A stretch of DNA of 64,000 bases, from assembly GCA_954871525.1 (NCBI GenBank), contig OX940864.1:16176001-16240000 (forward strand). Direction: 5' to 3'. This document shows positions 1 to 12,450 of this stretch, one piece after another. The DNA comes from Parietaria judaica (Eukaryota > Streptophyta > Magnoliopsida > Rosales > Urticaceae). The notes below the pieces were generated by a model. That model did no database searches, was not told the origin of the DNA, and saw only the letters and a list, made by a program, of their open reading frames with translations. The position numbers and the translations under genes are program-made. Position 1 is the first letter of the stretch. The number at the start of each line of letters is the position of its first letter.

Positions 1-1
1 A

Positions 2-2455
2 CATGCGGTCTACCTGCTTAATCGTTTGCCGACCAAAGTGCTAGGAGAGCGTACCCCCTACCAGGCGTGGAAAGGGAAGAAACCCCACTTAGAACATTTG
101 AGAGTGTTCGGGTGTACCGCACACGTGAAGATTGTGAGGCCACATCTCAAGAAGCTGGACGACCGGAGTCAGAAGATGGTGTACCTTGGCGTTGAAGAAG
201 GAAGCAAGGCACACAGACTCTACGATCCACGACGCGGTAGACTCCAAGTGAGCAGAGATGCTGTATTCGAAGAGGAGATGAAGTGGAATTGGCGCGACGA
301 GAAGGGAGAACCCGAGCAGAACTCAGTGGAGTTCATTGTTGAAGACGACCAGGATGTTGCCGAGCAAGAGCAGCCCGGAACACCCAGCTCGGGAACAGCT
401 TTGCCGAGCATGAGTGAATCCAGCCCGGAAGAGACCCCGGATACACCCAGGACACCAAGTCCGAGCAGGACAAGCCTGTCCAACTCGGGAGATTCCTCCA
501 TAAAAGACGGCCCAAGAGGATTCCGACCTCTAGCAGACGTCTACGATCAGACTCAAGAAGTGGAGATGAGCCTGGAGGAACTTTCTTTGTTGTGTGCAGA
601 AGAGCCAGCCAGCTTCCAGGAGGCAGCAACCGAGCAGGAGTGGCAGGAAGCAATGAAGAAGGAGAAGTCCATTGAGAAGAACAGAACATGGGAGCTAACC
701 GACCTTCCAAAAGGTCACAAGCCCATCGGCCTGAAGTGGGTATATAAGCTGAAGAAGGACACTGAGGGGAATGTCCTTAAGCACAAGGCAAGGCTGGTAG
801 CCAAAGGCTACGTGCAGAGGAAAGGCGTAGATTTTGAGGAAGTCTTTGCTCCAGTAGCTAGACTGGATACGATCAGACTCATCCTAGCCCTAGCAGCTCA
901 TCGAGGTTGGAAAATTCACCATCTGGATGTCAAATCGGCATTCCTAAACGGTGACCTCGAAGAAGAAGTGTACGTCAAGCAACCAGAGGGGTTCGGCGTC
1001 ACGGGCAAGGAGCAGAAGGTGTACAAGCTATCCAAGGCCTTATACGGGTTAAAACAAGCACCAAGAGCGTGGAACATCCGCCTTGACAAGAGCTTGAAGA
1101 ATCTTGGATTCACAAAGTGCTTGAGCGAGCAGGCAGTCTACACCAGGAGTTCCGGGCAGGAAACTCTGATCGTAGGAGTGTATGTGGACGACCTGATCGT
1201 CACAGGATCCAGCGCAGGAGGCGTAGATGGGTTCAAGCAGCAGATGATGGCCGAATTCGAGATGAGTGACCTCGGATTACTTACGTACTACCTTGGTCTC
1301 GAGGTGGAACAGAAGAAGGACTGCATTACGCTGAAGCAGTCGGCCTACGCGAAGAAGATCCTTAAGCAGTTCGAGATGACGGATTGCAACCTGAGCAGAT
1401 ACCCTATGGAGGCGAAGCTGCAGCTCGGGAAGGATGCTGAAGGGAGAAGAGTGGATCCCACGGAGTACAGACGCGTGATCGGGTGCCTGAGGTATCTCAC
1501 CCACACCCGACCAGACATTTCACACGCAGTCGGGATAGTCAGTCGATACATGGAGAAGCCCACGAGTGCACACCAGCAGGCGGTGAAGCACATCTTGCGT
1601 TACGTGAAGGGCACGACAGACTACGGGATCCAGTACAACCGAGGAAGTGGAGCAGAAGTACTAGTCGGCTTTACGGACAGTGATTTGGCTGGTGACATTG
1701 ACGATAGAAAGAGTACCGGAGGGATGGCATTTTATCTCAACGGGAATCTAATCACCTGGCAGTCCCAGAAGCAGCAGACAGTAGCTTTATCCTCGTGTGA
1801 AGCGGAGTTCATGGCGGCAACCGCAGCAGCATGTCAGGCTATGTGGTTGAAAGGGCTACTCAGTGAGATGACGGGTTCCGAGCAGAAAACACCAACTCTC
1901 TACGTGGACAACAAGTCTGCAATCGCGTTAATGAAGAATCCAGTGTTTCACGGACGAAGCAAACACATTGACACGAAGTACCATTATATTCGTGAGTGTG
2001 TGGAGAAGCGACAAATCATCGTAGAGTTCATCAACACAAGGGAGCAGCGAGCAGACATCCTCACCAAGGCTTTGGCGAGAGTGAAGTTCGCGGAGATGAG
2101 AGAGTTGCTCGGAGTAAAGAGTGTAGCAAGTCAAGCTTACGGGGGAGAATGTGAGCTTAAGCTTGACTTAGTCCGGATGACGACCAGAACCCAGGACGGG
2201 CAGAAACACTTGCGAGGAGTCAGCCCGGGTACCGACCAGAACAGAAGACGGACAGCTGTTCAGCCCAGCTCGGGTGAACACGAGCAAAACGTCCGGATAG
2301 AAGGAAAGCCCGGCCAGAGGCAGACGAGCAGGCCAGCTCGGGGACAGAGAAGCTGTCCGGGCAGGAAAGGGAAAGTCAGCAACTACTCAGCAAGGAAAGC
2401 GCGTAGCTTGAGGAGCAAGCAAAGATCAAGTCAAAGATTTGATAGGATTATTTAG
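2..2455 (+). CDS. copia Pol polyprotein, partial (integrase C-term, RT, RNase H)
   Basis: This is the C-terminal part of a copia polyprotein that copies element RNA into DNA and inserts it. The frame is open from base 2 ([13 protein letters not shown]), so no start codon belongs here. Visible in order: the integrase end with the HLRVFG block; a Ser/Pro/Glu-rich linker; the RT core ([54 protein letters not shown]) with catalytic YVDDL; and RNase H ([23 protein letters not shown]) ending at ADILTKAL. The last ~100 residues run through the polypurine tract into the LTR, so they are probably an unselected tail. No frameshift is seen. The copia lineage was not assigned. Confidence 0.92.
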   Translation, partial: HAVYLLNRLPTKVLGERTPYQAWKGKKPHLEHLRVFGCTAHVKIVRPHLKKLDDRSQKMVYLGVEEGSKAHRLYDPRRGRLQVSRDAVFEEEMKWNWRDEKGEPEQNSVEFIVEDDQDVAEQEQPGTPSSGTALPSMSESSPEETPDTPRTPSPSRTSLSNSGDSSIKDGPRGFRPLADVYDQTQEVEMSLEELSLLCAEEPASFQEAATEQEWQEAMKKEKSIEKNRTWELTDLPKGHKPIGLKWVYKLKKDTEGNVLKHKARLVAKGYVQRKGVDFEEVFAPVARLDTIRLILALAAHRGWKIHHLDVKSAFLNGDLEEEVYVKQPEGFGVTGKEQKVYKLSKALYGLKQAPRAWNIRLDKSLKNLGFTKCLSEQAVYTRSSGQETLIVGVYVDDLIVTGSSAGGVDGFKQQMMAEFEMSDLGLLTYYLGLEVEQKKDCITLKQSAYAKKILKQFEMTDCNLSRYPMEAKLQLGKDAEGRRVDPTEYRRVIGCLRYLTHTRPDISHAVGIVSRYMEKPTSAHQQAVKHILRYVKGTTDYGIQYNRGSGAEVLVGFTDSDLAGDIDDRKSTGGMAFYLNGNLITWQSQKQQTVALSSCEAEFMAATAAACQAMWLKGLLSEMTGSEQKTPTLYVDNKSAIALMKNPVFHGRSKHIDTKYHYIRECVEKRQIIVEFINTREQRADILTKALARVKFAEMRELLGVKSVASQAYGGECELKLDLVRMTTRTQDGQKHLRGVSPGTDQNRRRTAVQPSSGEHEQNVRIEGKPGQRQTSRPARGQRSCPGRKGKVSNYSARKARSLRSKQRSSQRFDRII
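2141..2149 (+). other. polypurine tract of the copia element
   Basis: A purine run, GGGGGAGAA, lies immediately before a TG that opens the presumed LTR. This is the standard primer site for plus-strand DNA synthesis in LTR elements. Confidence 0.7.
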
Positions 2456-2703
2456 GGTAGTTTCCTGATTTGGTTCGATTTGGTTAGCTAGGGTTTCGCC
2501 TATGTGAGGCTATAAATATACCTAGCATGTACACTTTGTAATGTTGTTGAGTCCATTAGAGTTTGAGTTTACCTTCTTGTATTTTCCCTTCGAATTATTA
2601 ATCAGAGATATTCTTCTCCCATAAGATTGTGTCCTTTATTTTTCTGTTCGATTCCTTTGGTGTTATTCGTGTTCTTTGCAGATCCGTGAATTGGGATCCA
2701 ACA
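2150..2703 (+). repeat. 3' LTR of the copia element
   Basis: It starts TGTGAGC directly after the polypurine tract and is taken to end at GGGATCCAACA. It contains a TATA-like box (CTATAAATATA, about 2510-2520) and T-rich sequence downstream that would fit the R/U5 part. The end could instead be at a CA near 2680; only the 5' LTR could settle this. Confidence 0.6.
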
Positions 2704-5488
2704 GAGGATTCCAGGAGAATATCCCGGAAGATCACGGGAGTTTCCCTCAGCACCATCGGAGCCCTGCCCGATTCAGAACGCGCAGCCGGAAGTCGTCAAT
2801 AGAGGTACGGCCTTATGCATTGGGTTAATAAATGCAACCATTTACTGCTTTCTATTTATTTCCTATTATGACTAGATTATTAATAATGATATATGAATAT
2901 TAAATTACATAATATTTATCAGATCTTGTGAAATGGTTATTATCCGATATCCGGACCGTTGGACGGATAACAAGTTATTCCGCTTTAAATTAATTTTTAA
3001 ATGGTACCCGGACGGTCAGGAGGTTCAATTCGTGATAATTTTCAAGGAATCCGAGACGTGATTCCCAACAGGACGGACTAGACTTATATAAGAAATCATC
3101 ACATAATTCATCACTGATAAAAGTATGATAAGGTCGCTAAGATGGTCATATAGGAATCGGTTGAATTCCTTAGCATCGTGAACTTATATTGTTCAGCTTA
3201 CATGATCTTTGATTTAATCGTTACAGAACACGAGTGGTGTTCCTAATACTTTTATTTTGGGATCAGACGATTGACTAGGATAGGTTGCATGAGTGCAGAT
3301 ATGGATAATAGCTTTATGATATTCATATCATAGTTTGTGGGAAAAAAACAAGTACTCATGATAAGCTCAACGGATTCATAACCCATTTGAGTGAGTAGTT
3401 TGTAATAATCATAGAATAAGATACTGTCGTAAAAGAGGGCAGAACGGTTATTCACCCTTTTCGATGAGAATCATAATAATACGAAAACAGGAATTCGGAT
3501 AATCTGATTGTATCGATGGTATTTTTCATGATTGTTGTCACGGATTACTGATTACCCTAATAGTGGCAGAAGTACTAAAGTTTTAGTAAGCCAAAGAAAC
3601 TATAAAAAGATGATTGAATTTATTCCTTGAACATCCTTAGGGTTGTAGGAAATTAAGTTTTGATGCATTTATCTTTTTGAATCGTGTCAATCTGACGAAC
3701 GGTTTGAGATTTAAGATAATATAAATTTTGGCCCAAGGCCGGTAATGACACTGTTATTTAAATCGAAAATAAGAGAAAATTAAATATTAGAATTAATTCA
3801 TGAAATATTTAATTGAGAGAAATATATTTATAATATTCAAAAATGATTTATGCGAATTTATAAATAAATAAATCTTGAAAATAATATAAGATTTAATCTA
3901 TTAAATCTTATTTGGTATTTTCTGAACAGATTTGTCATGGATTTATTCTTTATTTGATTTAATTATTAAATCAAATATTTAAGTGAATATCTCCAGGTGG
4001 TTGAGTAAATCTCTCAAAATTGGTTGAGAGAATTTCTCAGAAGTAGTTGGGTCAGTTTCCTACAAATAGGGTAGCCCGGTAACAGTGAAAACACACCTTC
4101 TCTTCTTAAGAATTTCGAAATTCTCTCTCTCTCTCTCTCTCTCCTTAGTTTCTGCGAGTTTTTCTACGATCAGAAACCCTAGAAAACTCGATTTATTCAG
4201 TGGGAGCGCACACCTCTAGTGGTTAGGTTCCAGATAATACATCGGAATGCTTTTGGGAGCTATCTTCTCAAGAAAATCGTAGGAAGCTTCAAGATCGGAG
4301 ATCAGAAGATTCGTGAAGCTATCAGAGAACACAATCGGAAACCTCAGAGTTCTAAGGTACGCGTTCTTCCTGTTTATCGATTTGTAAATGATTTATTAAT
4401 ACTCGAGGCTCAATTAAAAGAAGAATTTTGCATAATGTGTTTTGAAAACTTCAAGAATATTATTTTATCACGATCGGGAAAATTAATTTGTATTTTGTGT
4501 ATAACCAGACGGGCTGACAGGGTTTTTGGTATGGAACTCTAACCCAATATAAGTTTTTAAAGGTTAACCCGCGTGATAAACATAATCACGATTTCTTAGC
4601 GGCGATTCTTTGAGAATCGGGATTCGCAGTCAACATCTTTGACGTTTTACAATTTTTTTATACAAAAATGTCGTCAATTATGCAATAAACTCATAAAACC
4701 GGTATCATTTTTTTTAAATAAAGTATCATCGACACACCCGTATAATCCTCGATATACCTATAAATTGAATTTAAAGACTTTTTTTGGTAGTGCTTTAATG
4801 GGAGTAAGGTACGTAAAAATATTTACTGGAACACAACAATATTAATAAAATTTGTATGATCTTTTGTTGTATGAAATATTTGTTTTAATGATTTTATTAT
4901 TCAAAATTTAATTTTTAAATTAAGGTCCATTTTAAATATGAAATATTAGCATTTATTCACATATATATGATTGATGTATAACGATACTAAACATGTATGA
5001 CAGTTTTATGAAAGTAAATTGCGATGTATCAAGAATTTAAGTTTCACCATTGTATCGAGACAGGTAGTCTCATAATGGTACAATGTGTATGAACTTGTCG
5101 ACTGTATCGAGACGGTTAGTCTATAAATGGTACGTCGTAATTTGTGTTGTAGCGCTTGTATGGTACGCAAGACCCAAAATTTTCCTAAAAAAGCTACCGA
5201 TATAGTATGACATTGCATGCATGTGATAATTTCATAAATTATTTTATGAGTGATAAAAAAACATTTACGTTGTGGGCGTCAGCACACTCATATAGTTGTG
5301 TTATATAATAAGAAAGCAATCGATGATTTGCAGATGGAGCGGGATCGGCATTGCGGTATATATGGTGGATACGTTGTTAGAATCGATCTTGAGGGTGTAT
5401 TTTTGTAGTTTTTGTTTTATTGTTTTAAGAGTAAGGAGCTCCGATACTTTGATTTTGTTTTAAAGCTATTTCTAGTAAACCTGTAAAT
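2704..5488. other. intergenic, probable old LTR-element debris
   Basis: No convincing gene. Around 4060-4220 there is a promoter-like layout: CCTACAAATAGGG, then a CT microsatellite (about 4122-4143), then a leader-like stretch ending at a possible splice donor AAGGTACGC near 4357. A similar AGAGGTACGG occurs near 2815, and a CCCAACA end is at about 3063-3069. These look like pieces of an LTR retrotransposon leader, but no matching repeat pair was found. The short ORFs at 4219-4542 and 4639-4845 resemble nothing known. Confidence 0.35.
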
Positions 5489-5845
5489 CCTGAACAAAAA
5501 CCGGTATCCGGTTCTGTTTTTTGATTTTCCGGAAAAATCCGGAACCAGTAATTACTGGTTCCGGTTTAAACCGGATCCGGATTTTCTGGTTCCGGATTTT
5601 TTCCGGAAAGCAGAATCCGGTTCCGGATTTTGTTCTGTTTTTTTTTAAAAAAAAAAATGCGTTGAAATGGATAAACCGGTTAAAAAAATAAAAAGAAAAC
5701 TACACCTTTACACGAAACTGGATTCCGGAAAACACAGAAAATCCGGAACCGGAATTTCTGGTTCCGGAAAAATCCGGAACCGGATTTTCTGGTTCCGGAT
5801 TTTAAAAAAAAAAAAAAACGGAAATCCGGTTTTCTGGTTTCTGTA
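5489..5845. repeat. GGTTCCGGA palindromic array, hAT-like subterminal repeats
   Basis: Dense repeats of CCGGAACC and GGTTCCGG and variants occur on both strands, on either side of a T/A-rich centre (about 5638-5657). The two halves can pair with each other. Such CCGG-palindrome clusters are known as subterminal regions of some plant hAT elements; the assignment is inference because no terminal repeats or target duplication were identified. The overlapping short ORFs (Lys/Arg/Ser/Gly repeats) are artefacts of the array. Confidence 0.5.
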
Positions 5846-6250
5846 TTTACAGCATTAATTTCTAGTCCCCACAACTTATTGTATAAATTAATGCGCTAAA
5901 GATTAAGGTTTTAATTCTTAAATGTTCGTTAAAATATTTTTGAAAATCAAGATTTTATCGAATTATACGAAGAAAAAAATAATGGGGCCCGAGACGAAAT
6001 AGGGTCGTTACGAGAAACACCAAATATGATACCTAAAGTAAACTGTTCGGATATGGGCTTTACTTCTCTACACAAATTAGAGATTAATGTCATGGGCCCC
6101 TAATTATTTCGAGCTAAAGCATGTAAATTCATTGCAATAATAGCAAGCAAGACAATATAGTTACATAAACATAACTCTAGTATCTAATTTGAGCTTTAGA
6201 AAGTTAATTGAAGTTTCTTTTTTCAATAATGTTTGTTGAATTTTCTCTTC

Positions 6251-6299
<49 letters not shown>

Positions 6300-8235
6300 G
6301 GAGGTTCTAGTCCTATATTTATTAAAAATATCTTAATACTGTCAGTTAATTAATTATCCTAAATACATAAATTATTGAAAGATGTATACTCTAACAAATT
6401 AGTTGTTGTATTTTCAATGTACATTATTTGAGCAGCCAACAGCTTGACAGAATAGATAACATTGAAATTAACACACACAAAATACGATGGTATCCGAATT
6501 TTCAAACTTGATTCTTGAAATTTTATTACTCGGATTTCATTCGGATTCTCTAGTATTGAAATTATTAAAAAAAGATTAATAACTTCTAAATAAATTATTT
6601 CAGATTTTTTTTTTTAAATGAAGAAAGAAAAAAAAAAGTCCACGTGCTACGTGGCACTCTAATGACGTGCCATGCCATTTGGTATTTAACTTTAAAATAG
6701 TGGATGGACTCATAATTTCAGAAAATAAAAACTTTATCACGCACAAAAGAAAAAAAAAAATACTAATTGATGACGATGAAAAACTATTAATATTTTTACG
6801 ACATTATCCCTTGAAAAAAATAATACCTCTGCCAAAGTCTATGATTGCAAACGATAAGTATCTCAAGACAAGAGCAGGTGCACACACCACACAAGAAACA
6901 AAACACTGACGCACTAAGGATAAACACTCTGTGTGTTCACATATAAATATATAGTGATGTGCAAAACAGATAAAAGGAAGAATAAATTAATAGGAAGGAA
7001 AAGCTCTCAAACAACGTCGAAATACAAAGTATGGGGTTAAGAAAAATAACCGTAAAATGCTAGTTACTTAAAGGACAATAAGCACAACAACCAAAATTCT
7101 TAAAAATACTCATTTTTTTCAGAAAAAGAAAGACCAAACACTAATTCATAAACTTGCTCGACAAAACTAGGAACTTCCTTGACTGGCTCGGCTGACTCTC
7201 CTTGCTTCCCGAGTCGAGCCGAGCCAAGTCGGGTAATCTTACATTTTTTTCTTATTTATAAAACAAGAAGCCTGTAAACAAAAAATGAGCTACAAACCCT
7301 GTAAACAAAAAACAAATCCTAATTGAACGCATCGCAGTGATTGCAATAACTCAAATCCGCTAGAAAAGGAACAGAAATGATAGGAATTAACTAACCCGAG
7401 CGTAGAATATTTGGATTCCAAGCGAATCGAGACCGTCGTGGAGCGAGAACTTGCGGTGGGTGGCTCGAATCGGCAAGACGAAGGGGGCGTGGGTGAGAAG
7501 AGGCAAAGAGAGAGAAAAGGGGAGAAATAGAAAGGTTGCAAACTTCTCTAAAAAAAAATTGTATTTAATAAATGAAGATGGAAAGTCTTTTAATAAATGA
7601 AAATTGTATTAAAAAAATTATAAAATGGTGAAATTTTAGAAAAAGAGGATTTCCTGTTTCCAAATTTTTTAGATACACAATTAATTGTTAGGAGATTTTG
7701 GTTTTATATATATATAGATTAATAAATATTTATGATATAATGAAATATCTTCCGTGGTACGAAAAGCTATCGCATATTTGTTCGACACATTTGACTAACA
7801 TAGCCAGAGTTTTACGAAAAGCCTCGTAAAAGTGTAATCTAGAGCCGGTGAAAACCTAAAAAAAACCTAGTAAAAGGTATATATAATACTTTTTCAAGAT
7901 TTTATACTTTTATTTGTTGAAGATTTGGTAGCACAAACCGAAGACTGAACTCGTGAAGCTTCATGAAGCCATTGTTGAGTATAAAGAAGTGATGTAACTA
8001 TACTCGGCCATAATGTGACATGGCAAGTTAGGCAACCAAGTGGGATAGAATAATTGAGAAAGACAAACATCTCATGTGAAAAAGTTATTTGTCCTTCACA
8101 ATCAAATAAATTATATTATGCCCCGCAATTTCCTCACATTATTGGTCTCCTCTCAACTTTCTCTTCAAAGCAAAGAAAATCTACAATATGCCGTGAAAAG
8201 CTAACGCTCGATTTGCTTAGAAGAATAAACATACA
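5846..8235. other. intergenic, AT-rich
   Basis: No gene is supported. The stretch contains a (TAT)n microsatellite (listed separately). At about 7270-7545 there is a GC-richer segment that, on the minus strand, looks like a CT-rich 5' leader ending at a possible donor (CGGGTTAGT). No coding exon follows it, so it may be a captured gene fragment. The 83-residue minus ORF there matches nothing I recognise. Confidence 0.4.
6251..6298. repeat. (TAT)n microsatellite
   Basis: About 16 uninterrupted trinucleotide repeats. Confidence 0.95.
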
Positions 8236-10554
8236 ATGACTGACTCTGCAATGAATGGTGGAGAGGGCTCTAACAGCTACTCCAAGAACTCCGATTATCA
8301 GGTTTAAGATTTTTTATTTTTTTTTTACAAAATCTTCTATTTGAGTTATGCTTTATTGACGAATTCCTATTTGAATTTTATAAGAGAAAAATCGCGGAAA
8401 CCTTGGAAAAGGAGATCAACGAACAAATCTACAAGAATTTGATGTGAAGACTCTATCTTCTTTTTCAAACACAATTCGGCTAGCGGATTTAGGATGTTCG
8501 ACGGGGCCGAATACATTCACTTCCATGCAAAACATGATGGAAGCTATCAAGCTGAAACACGCTTCTCAATGCACTAATTCCCGGGCACTGGAGTTTCAAG
8601 TCTTCTTCAACGACCGAGCCTCTAATGATTTCAACACCCTCTTCACCACCTTGCCACCAAATAAGCAGTACTTCGCTGCTGGAGTCCCGGGATCTTTCCA
8701 TGGCCGGTAATGTAGAAATAGTATAAAGTGTGATGTTTCTAACCGTTCGGGTCAATTTTTAATTAACTGTAATTTTTTCAATAGGTTATTCCCGGAATCA
8801 TCCCTTGATTTGGTGTACTCAAATTACGCTTTGCATTGGCTCTCTAAAATACCAGAAGAAGTGTTGGATAAGAACTCTCCTGCGTGGAACAAAGGCCGAA
8901 TCCACTATTTAAACGCTCCGAAAGAAGTGTACGATGCTTATCGGTCACAATTCTATGAAGATATCGACAATTTCTTGAACTCTAGGGCTAAAGAGATTGT
9001 CAAAGGAGGAATAATGGTGATAATTATTGGTGGTTCTCCTAAAGGAATTGACTCATATCTCAACAAGTCAACTGCGCATTTTGGTTTTGTTTGCATCGCG
9101 TCAACCCTAATGAATATGGCCAAAGAGGTAAACTAATGGATATTTTTAGTATAATGATCCCGGTTTTATAAAGTCAGGCCAAAAGACACAAATTTTTTTA
9201 TTTATTTTTTGCGGCAAAAAGATCCAAATTTTAGTAACATATGGCAAAAAGGACCCAAATTTATTTTCCCCAGGCATAAAGACCCAATTAAAAAGTTGGG
9301 ATGACCACAATGAAAGTACTAATAGTCTTTCCATCGTCGTCGATAAGTTCTCATTCTTTTATTGTGGGTGATAAAGTTCCCATTTGTTTGAAATTGTAAA
9401 GCAGATAGTCTTTCATCTGGCATCATAAATATTGAGTATTTGTTTGAAATTGTAAATGCCATCTGGCATCATAAATATTGAGTATTTATACCGCAAATAT
9501 TTTTTATCAAATAAGAAAAATGGGGGAGGTATTTAGTTACTAATGATGTTTAATGTTTGAAGGGGATGGAACCTAATAAATGACACTTTGACATCATGTT
9601 TTTATGCCGCAGAAGAAAAAAAAAATCTTTTTTTTTTTTTTCAAACTTCGATTAACTTTAGGTTAGTATGCTGTAGAAGAAGAAGAAAAAAAAAATTGGT
9701 CTTTTGGCCAGATTTTGATAAAATTTAAATCTTTATCCTGCAAATATTTAAATAATTACCGGTTAGTCTTTTCTTTTTTATGGTTTCTTTTTACCGCGTC
9801 AACAATGGATAGTTAATTGGTGAAAGAAATAACCACTTTATTGAATATTTGAAAACTATACATATGTATATAAATACACTAGGCCAAACGAACTGGTGAA
9901 AGAAATAACCATTCATAGATTGTCAGGATTTATGACCTGAATCCATTTTTCAGCCCATCTTGTGGTATAGCAAAGAGACAAAAAATTTATTTAATAATTT
10001 GGGGACTCTAAAGTTTAAGCACTAGGGTTAGTTAAGTAGTCATTTATATGTTTCACACTCTCTGACAATGTTGTATTTTTTTTTTTATCTTCTGAGCGTG
10101 GTTTTTTAGTTATTTATTTATAGTCGTGACAATAGAATTAGCTTATGTTAAGTCATGAAATTTAACAATAATATATATATCATTAAAACACTTATTATAT
10201 CATTGATTCATCACTAATACAATTACTTATTGTAACAGGGACATATCAGTGAGAGTCTAATAGATTCTTACAATATACCTCTTTATACAGCTTGTCCAGA
10301 AGAAATTATTGAAATAGTAGAGAAAAATGGTCATTTCTCTGCAGAGAAAGTTGATTTCACCGCAACAGCAATTGAGGGTGAATTTCTTGCAATAAGTGCA
10401 ATATCTTGAAGGGACTTTATGCCAACACTTTGGAAATAAAATCATCGATAAAATGTTCGAAAGATTAAGTGTGGAACTTAAAGAACATTCACAGCTTTAT
10501 GCTTCAGGCGTCCTCGAGTCTGGGCAGCTATTTATCGTCCTCAAGCGTAAGTGA
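8236..10554 (+). pseudogene. SABATH carboxyl methyltransferase (salicylate/benzoate/jasmonate type), disrupted
   Basis: SABATH enzymes methylate carboxyl groups of small acids such as salicylic, benzoic or jasmonic acid using SAM. Four exons are recognisable: 8236-8301 (MTDSAMNGGEGSNSYSKNS), 8385-8706, 8785-9127 and 10239-10554. Introns have GT/AG ends in family positions. Exon 2 carries SAM-binding motif I (LADLGCSTGPNT), exon 3 SNYALHWLSKIPEE, and exon 4 ends with FIVLKRK. Lesions: a one-base loss near 8436-8437 in exon 2 shifts the frame. Exon 4 reads to a TGA at about 10408-10410 (after AISAIS), and the C-terminal segment with HFGNKIID continues in another frame. The family segment between the SAEKVDF region and EG-x5-HFG is also shortened. 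Two independent frame breaks argue for a dead gene. Substrate cannot be inferred. Confidence 0.85.
9160..9725. mobile_element. inverted-repeat insertion in SABATH intron 3
   Basis: GGCCAAAAGAC at 9177-9187 and its complement GTCTTTTGGCC at 9699-9709 sit in longer imperfect inverted arms, with phrases such as GGCAAAAAG that recall the Mutator-like family elsewhere in the window. Inside is a direct repeat of CATCTGGCATCATAAATATT (about 9417 and 9459). Exact ends and target duplication are not resolved. Confidence 0.45.
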
Positions 10555-11145
10555 AATCATTTCAAGTTTAATCACTAAGTTTATTTTGTATGTTTGTAAT
10601 CTTGTTGGTATTACCAAGTGTGGTTTTTGCTCATAATTTTCCTCTTTTTTCAATAATTGCGTATGTGTGTTTGTATGGTCGTGGAATAAATAAACTATGT
10701 GTGGTCGTTATGCGTATTGTTGTATGTGTATGTAATCGAAATTATGGTATGAAGCAAGGTAACCTATAAATCCAACATGGTTGCATATCATCGGCTTCAC
10801 TTCTATTTCTTCTTTACAAACTAACTTATATGAAGCCACAAATTATTGATATCTTTCGTCATTTCACAAGAATGAGATACGAAAATATCTTGTAACAAAT
10901 AAAACCCAATGTTCCATTTGTGGTTGTGAAAGCGAAAAGCGTAAATATATAATAAGACGAAGCTCAGTCAAGAAAAGTGATACTTACTTTTTATTTGTTG
11001 CTGAAACCAATTAAAATTGTGGAACATCAATACGTGATTCGGTAATCTTCCTTGTGTAATCATTTGTAGCAATATTGGTTGGAATTGTAAGTTAAAACAC
11101 TACTATCAATGACAATTTTTAACTTTTAAAGAGTATATATAATTA
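10555..11145. other. intergenic, nothing recognised
   Basis: AT-rich sequence downstream of the SABATH pseudogene. No ORF, RNA gene or repeat is supported. Confidence 0.5.
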
Positions 11146-11391
11146 GGGAAAATTACAGCAAAAATACCCAACCTTTGGTCAACCTGCCTCCCGTGTACCT
11201 AACCTTTAAAACTGGCGGCAAAAATACCGAACGTGCGTTGACCGTGACTTTGGCATGAAAACGGAAAAATTAACATTTTCTCGCCAAAGTCACGGTCAAC
11301 GCACGTTGGGTATTTTTGCCGCCAGTTTCGAAGGTTGGGTACACGGGAGGCAGATTGACCAAAGGTTATGTATTTTTGCCGTAATTTTCCC
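11146..11391. mobile_element. Mutator-like foldback MITE, 246 bp
   Basis: The two halves are nearly exact reverse complements (GGGAAAATTAC... to ...GTAATTTTCCC), leaving a short loop near 11255-11280. The sequence TATATAATTA flanks both sides (11136-11145 and 11392-11401), a 9-10-bp target duplication as Mutator-like elements make. The AT-rich duplication alone would be weak, but the hairpin symmetry is strong. Phrases such as ACCTTTGGTCAA and GGCGGCAAAAATACC relate it to the larger elements at 26386 and 62607. It encodes nothing. Confidence 0.85.
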
Positions 11392-11599
11392 TATATAATT
11401 ATATATCTGCAATTTATTTAGATTATAATAACAGTTCTGAAATGGTAATGTTGGAAAATCACTGTCAGTCTGTCACCATTATTATATAATGGCATTAACT
11501 ATTGTAACGAAGTATAAATAAAAAGAGTTATAGTACGGGCATCATTAGTAGATCAGTTTAGAACTTCTGACATATATTTGTATTTTCATCAAATCACAG

Positions 11600-11603
<4 letters not shown>

Positions 11604-11665
<62 letters not shown>
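11604..11665. repeat. (AT)n microsatellite
   Basis: About 30 uninterrupted TA repeats. Confidence 0.95.
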
Positions 11666-11667
<2 letters not shown>

Positions 11668-12418
11668 ACAAGCCGGTTCTTCTCTACCTTTTGTTTAATT
11701 TACTCACGATGCCCCCGTCAAAACTTTGACGTACCATTATTTTTTTTTTGGATGGTCTCTTCCGGCATTCACTCGGTGGAAACTAGAGAGTACAAAGTCG
11801 ACATGATGCGGACTTGGTAGGTTTTTAGAGTAGAGCTTGCTGCGATAAATTCGAGAAGGGCTCCTCTTATAGGGCCCTATAATTATAGGGAGGCTCTTAT
11901 CCAATACTACGTATATGCATATGTATGTGATAACGCCATCTGTAAACAACACGAACGACACAAAATCGTCCAACTTTTCATCTAATAATTAACAATCGAA
12001 CTAGATTGTATCAAAATAAAAGAAATATTTGCATTTATTTATTATACAAACAACGTACCAACGCCCGTACAGCAAACTATTTAGGGTTTTCGGAAACTAT
12101 AATTATATATTGTGTATCATGATGTCAATATTGATATCAAAATATAATTGACAAACATGCCCTGTATATATGATGCGCCTTATTGTACGACAAGTGCATG
12201 AATGGTAGGTCCCAATAACAGAAAGAATGGTAGAAAGTCAGCATCCAACTTTGACTTTCAAATGGCAACTTATCTAAAGTTGAGAATGACACGTCAACAA
12301 AGGCTAATAAGGTGGGCCATAAATATAACTTCACCTCGACAATAACCAGAAAGTAACACGAAATATTCTTATTTACTCGTACTTGTCATTTTATGTCCCA
12401 CCACATGAACGGGCATAA

Positions 12419-12450
<32 letters not shown>

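Larger units (their letters stand above)
1..2703 (+). mobile_element. Ty1/copia LTR retrotransposon, 3' portion, cut by the window edge
   Basis: The order integrase C-terminus, reverse transcriptase, RNase H, polypurine tract, LTR is that of Ty1/copia elements, where integrase precedes RT. The 5' LTR, gag, protease and most of integrase lie outside the window. The reading frame is open throughout, so the copy is fairly recent or its pol is well preserved. The 3' boundary is set by a CA end and is tentative, because the 5' LTR and its target duplication cannot be compared. Confidence 0.93.

Noticed and set aside
4219..4845. ORFs of 107 and 68 codons as genes
   Set aside because: They lie in repeat debris, with AT-biased composition and no recognisable domain.
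8236..10554. Reading the SABATH locus as an intact gene
   Set aside because: The frame break in exon 2 lies within a conserved block, and exon 4 needs another shift; no splice choice I can see removes both.
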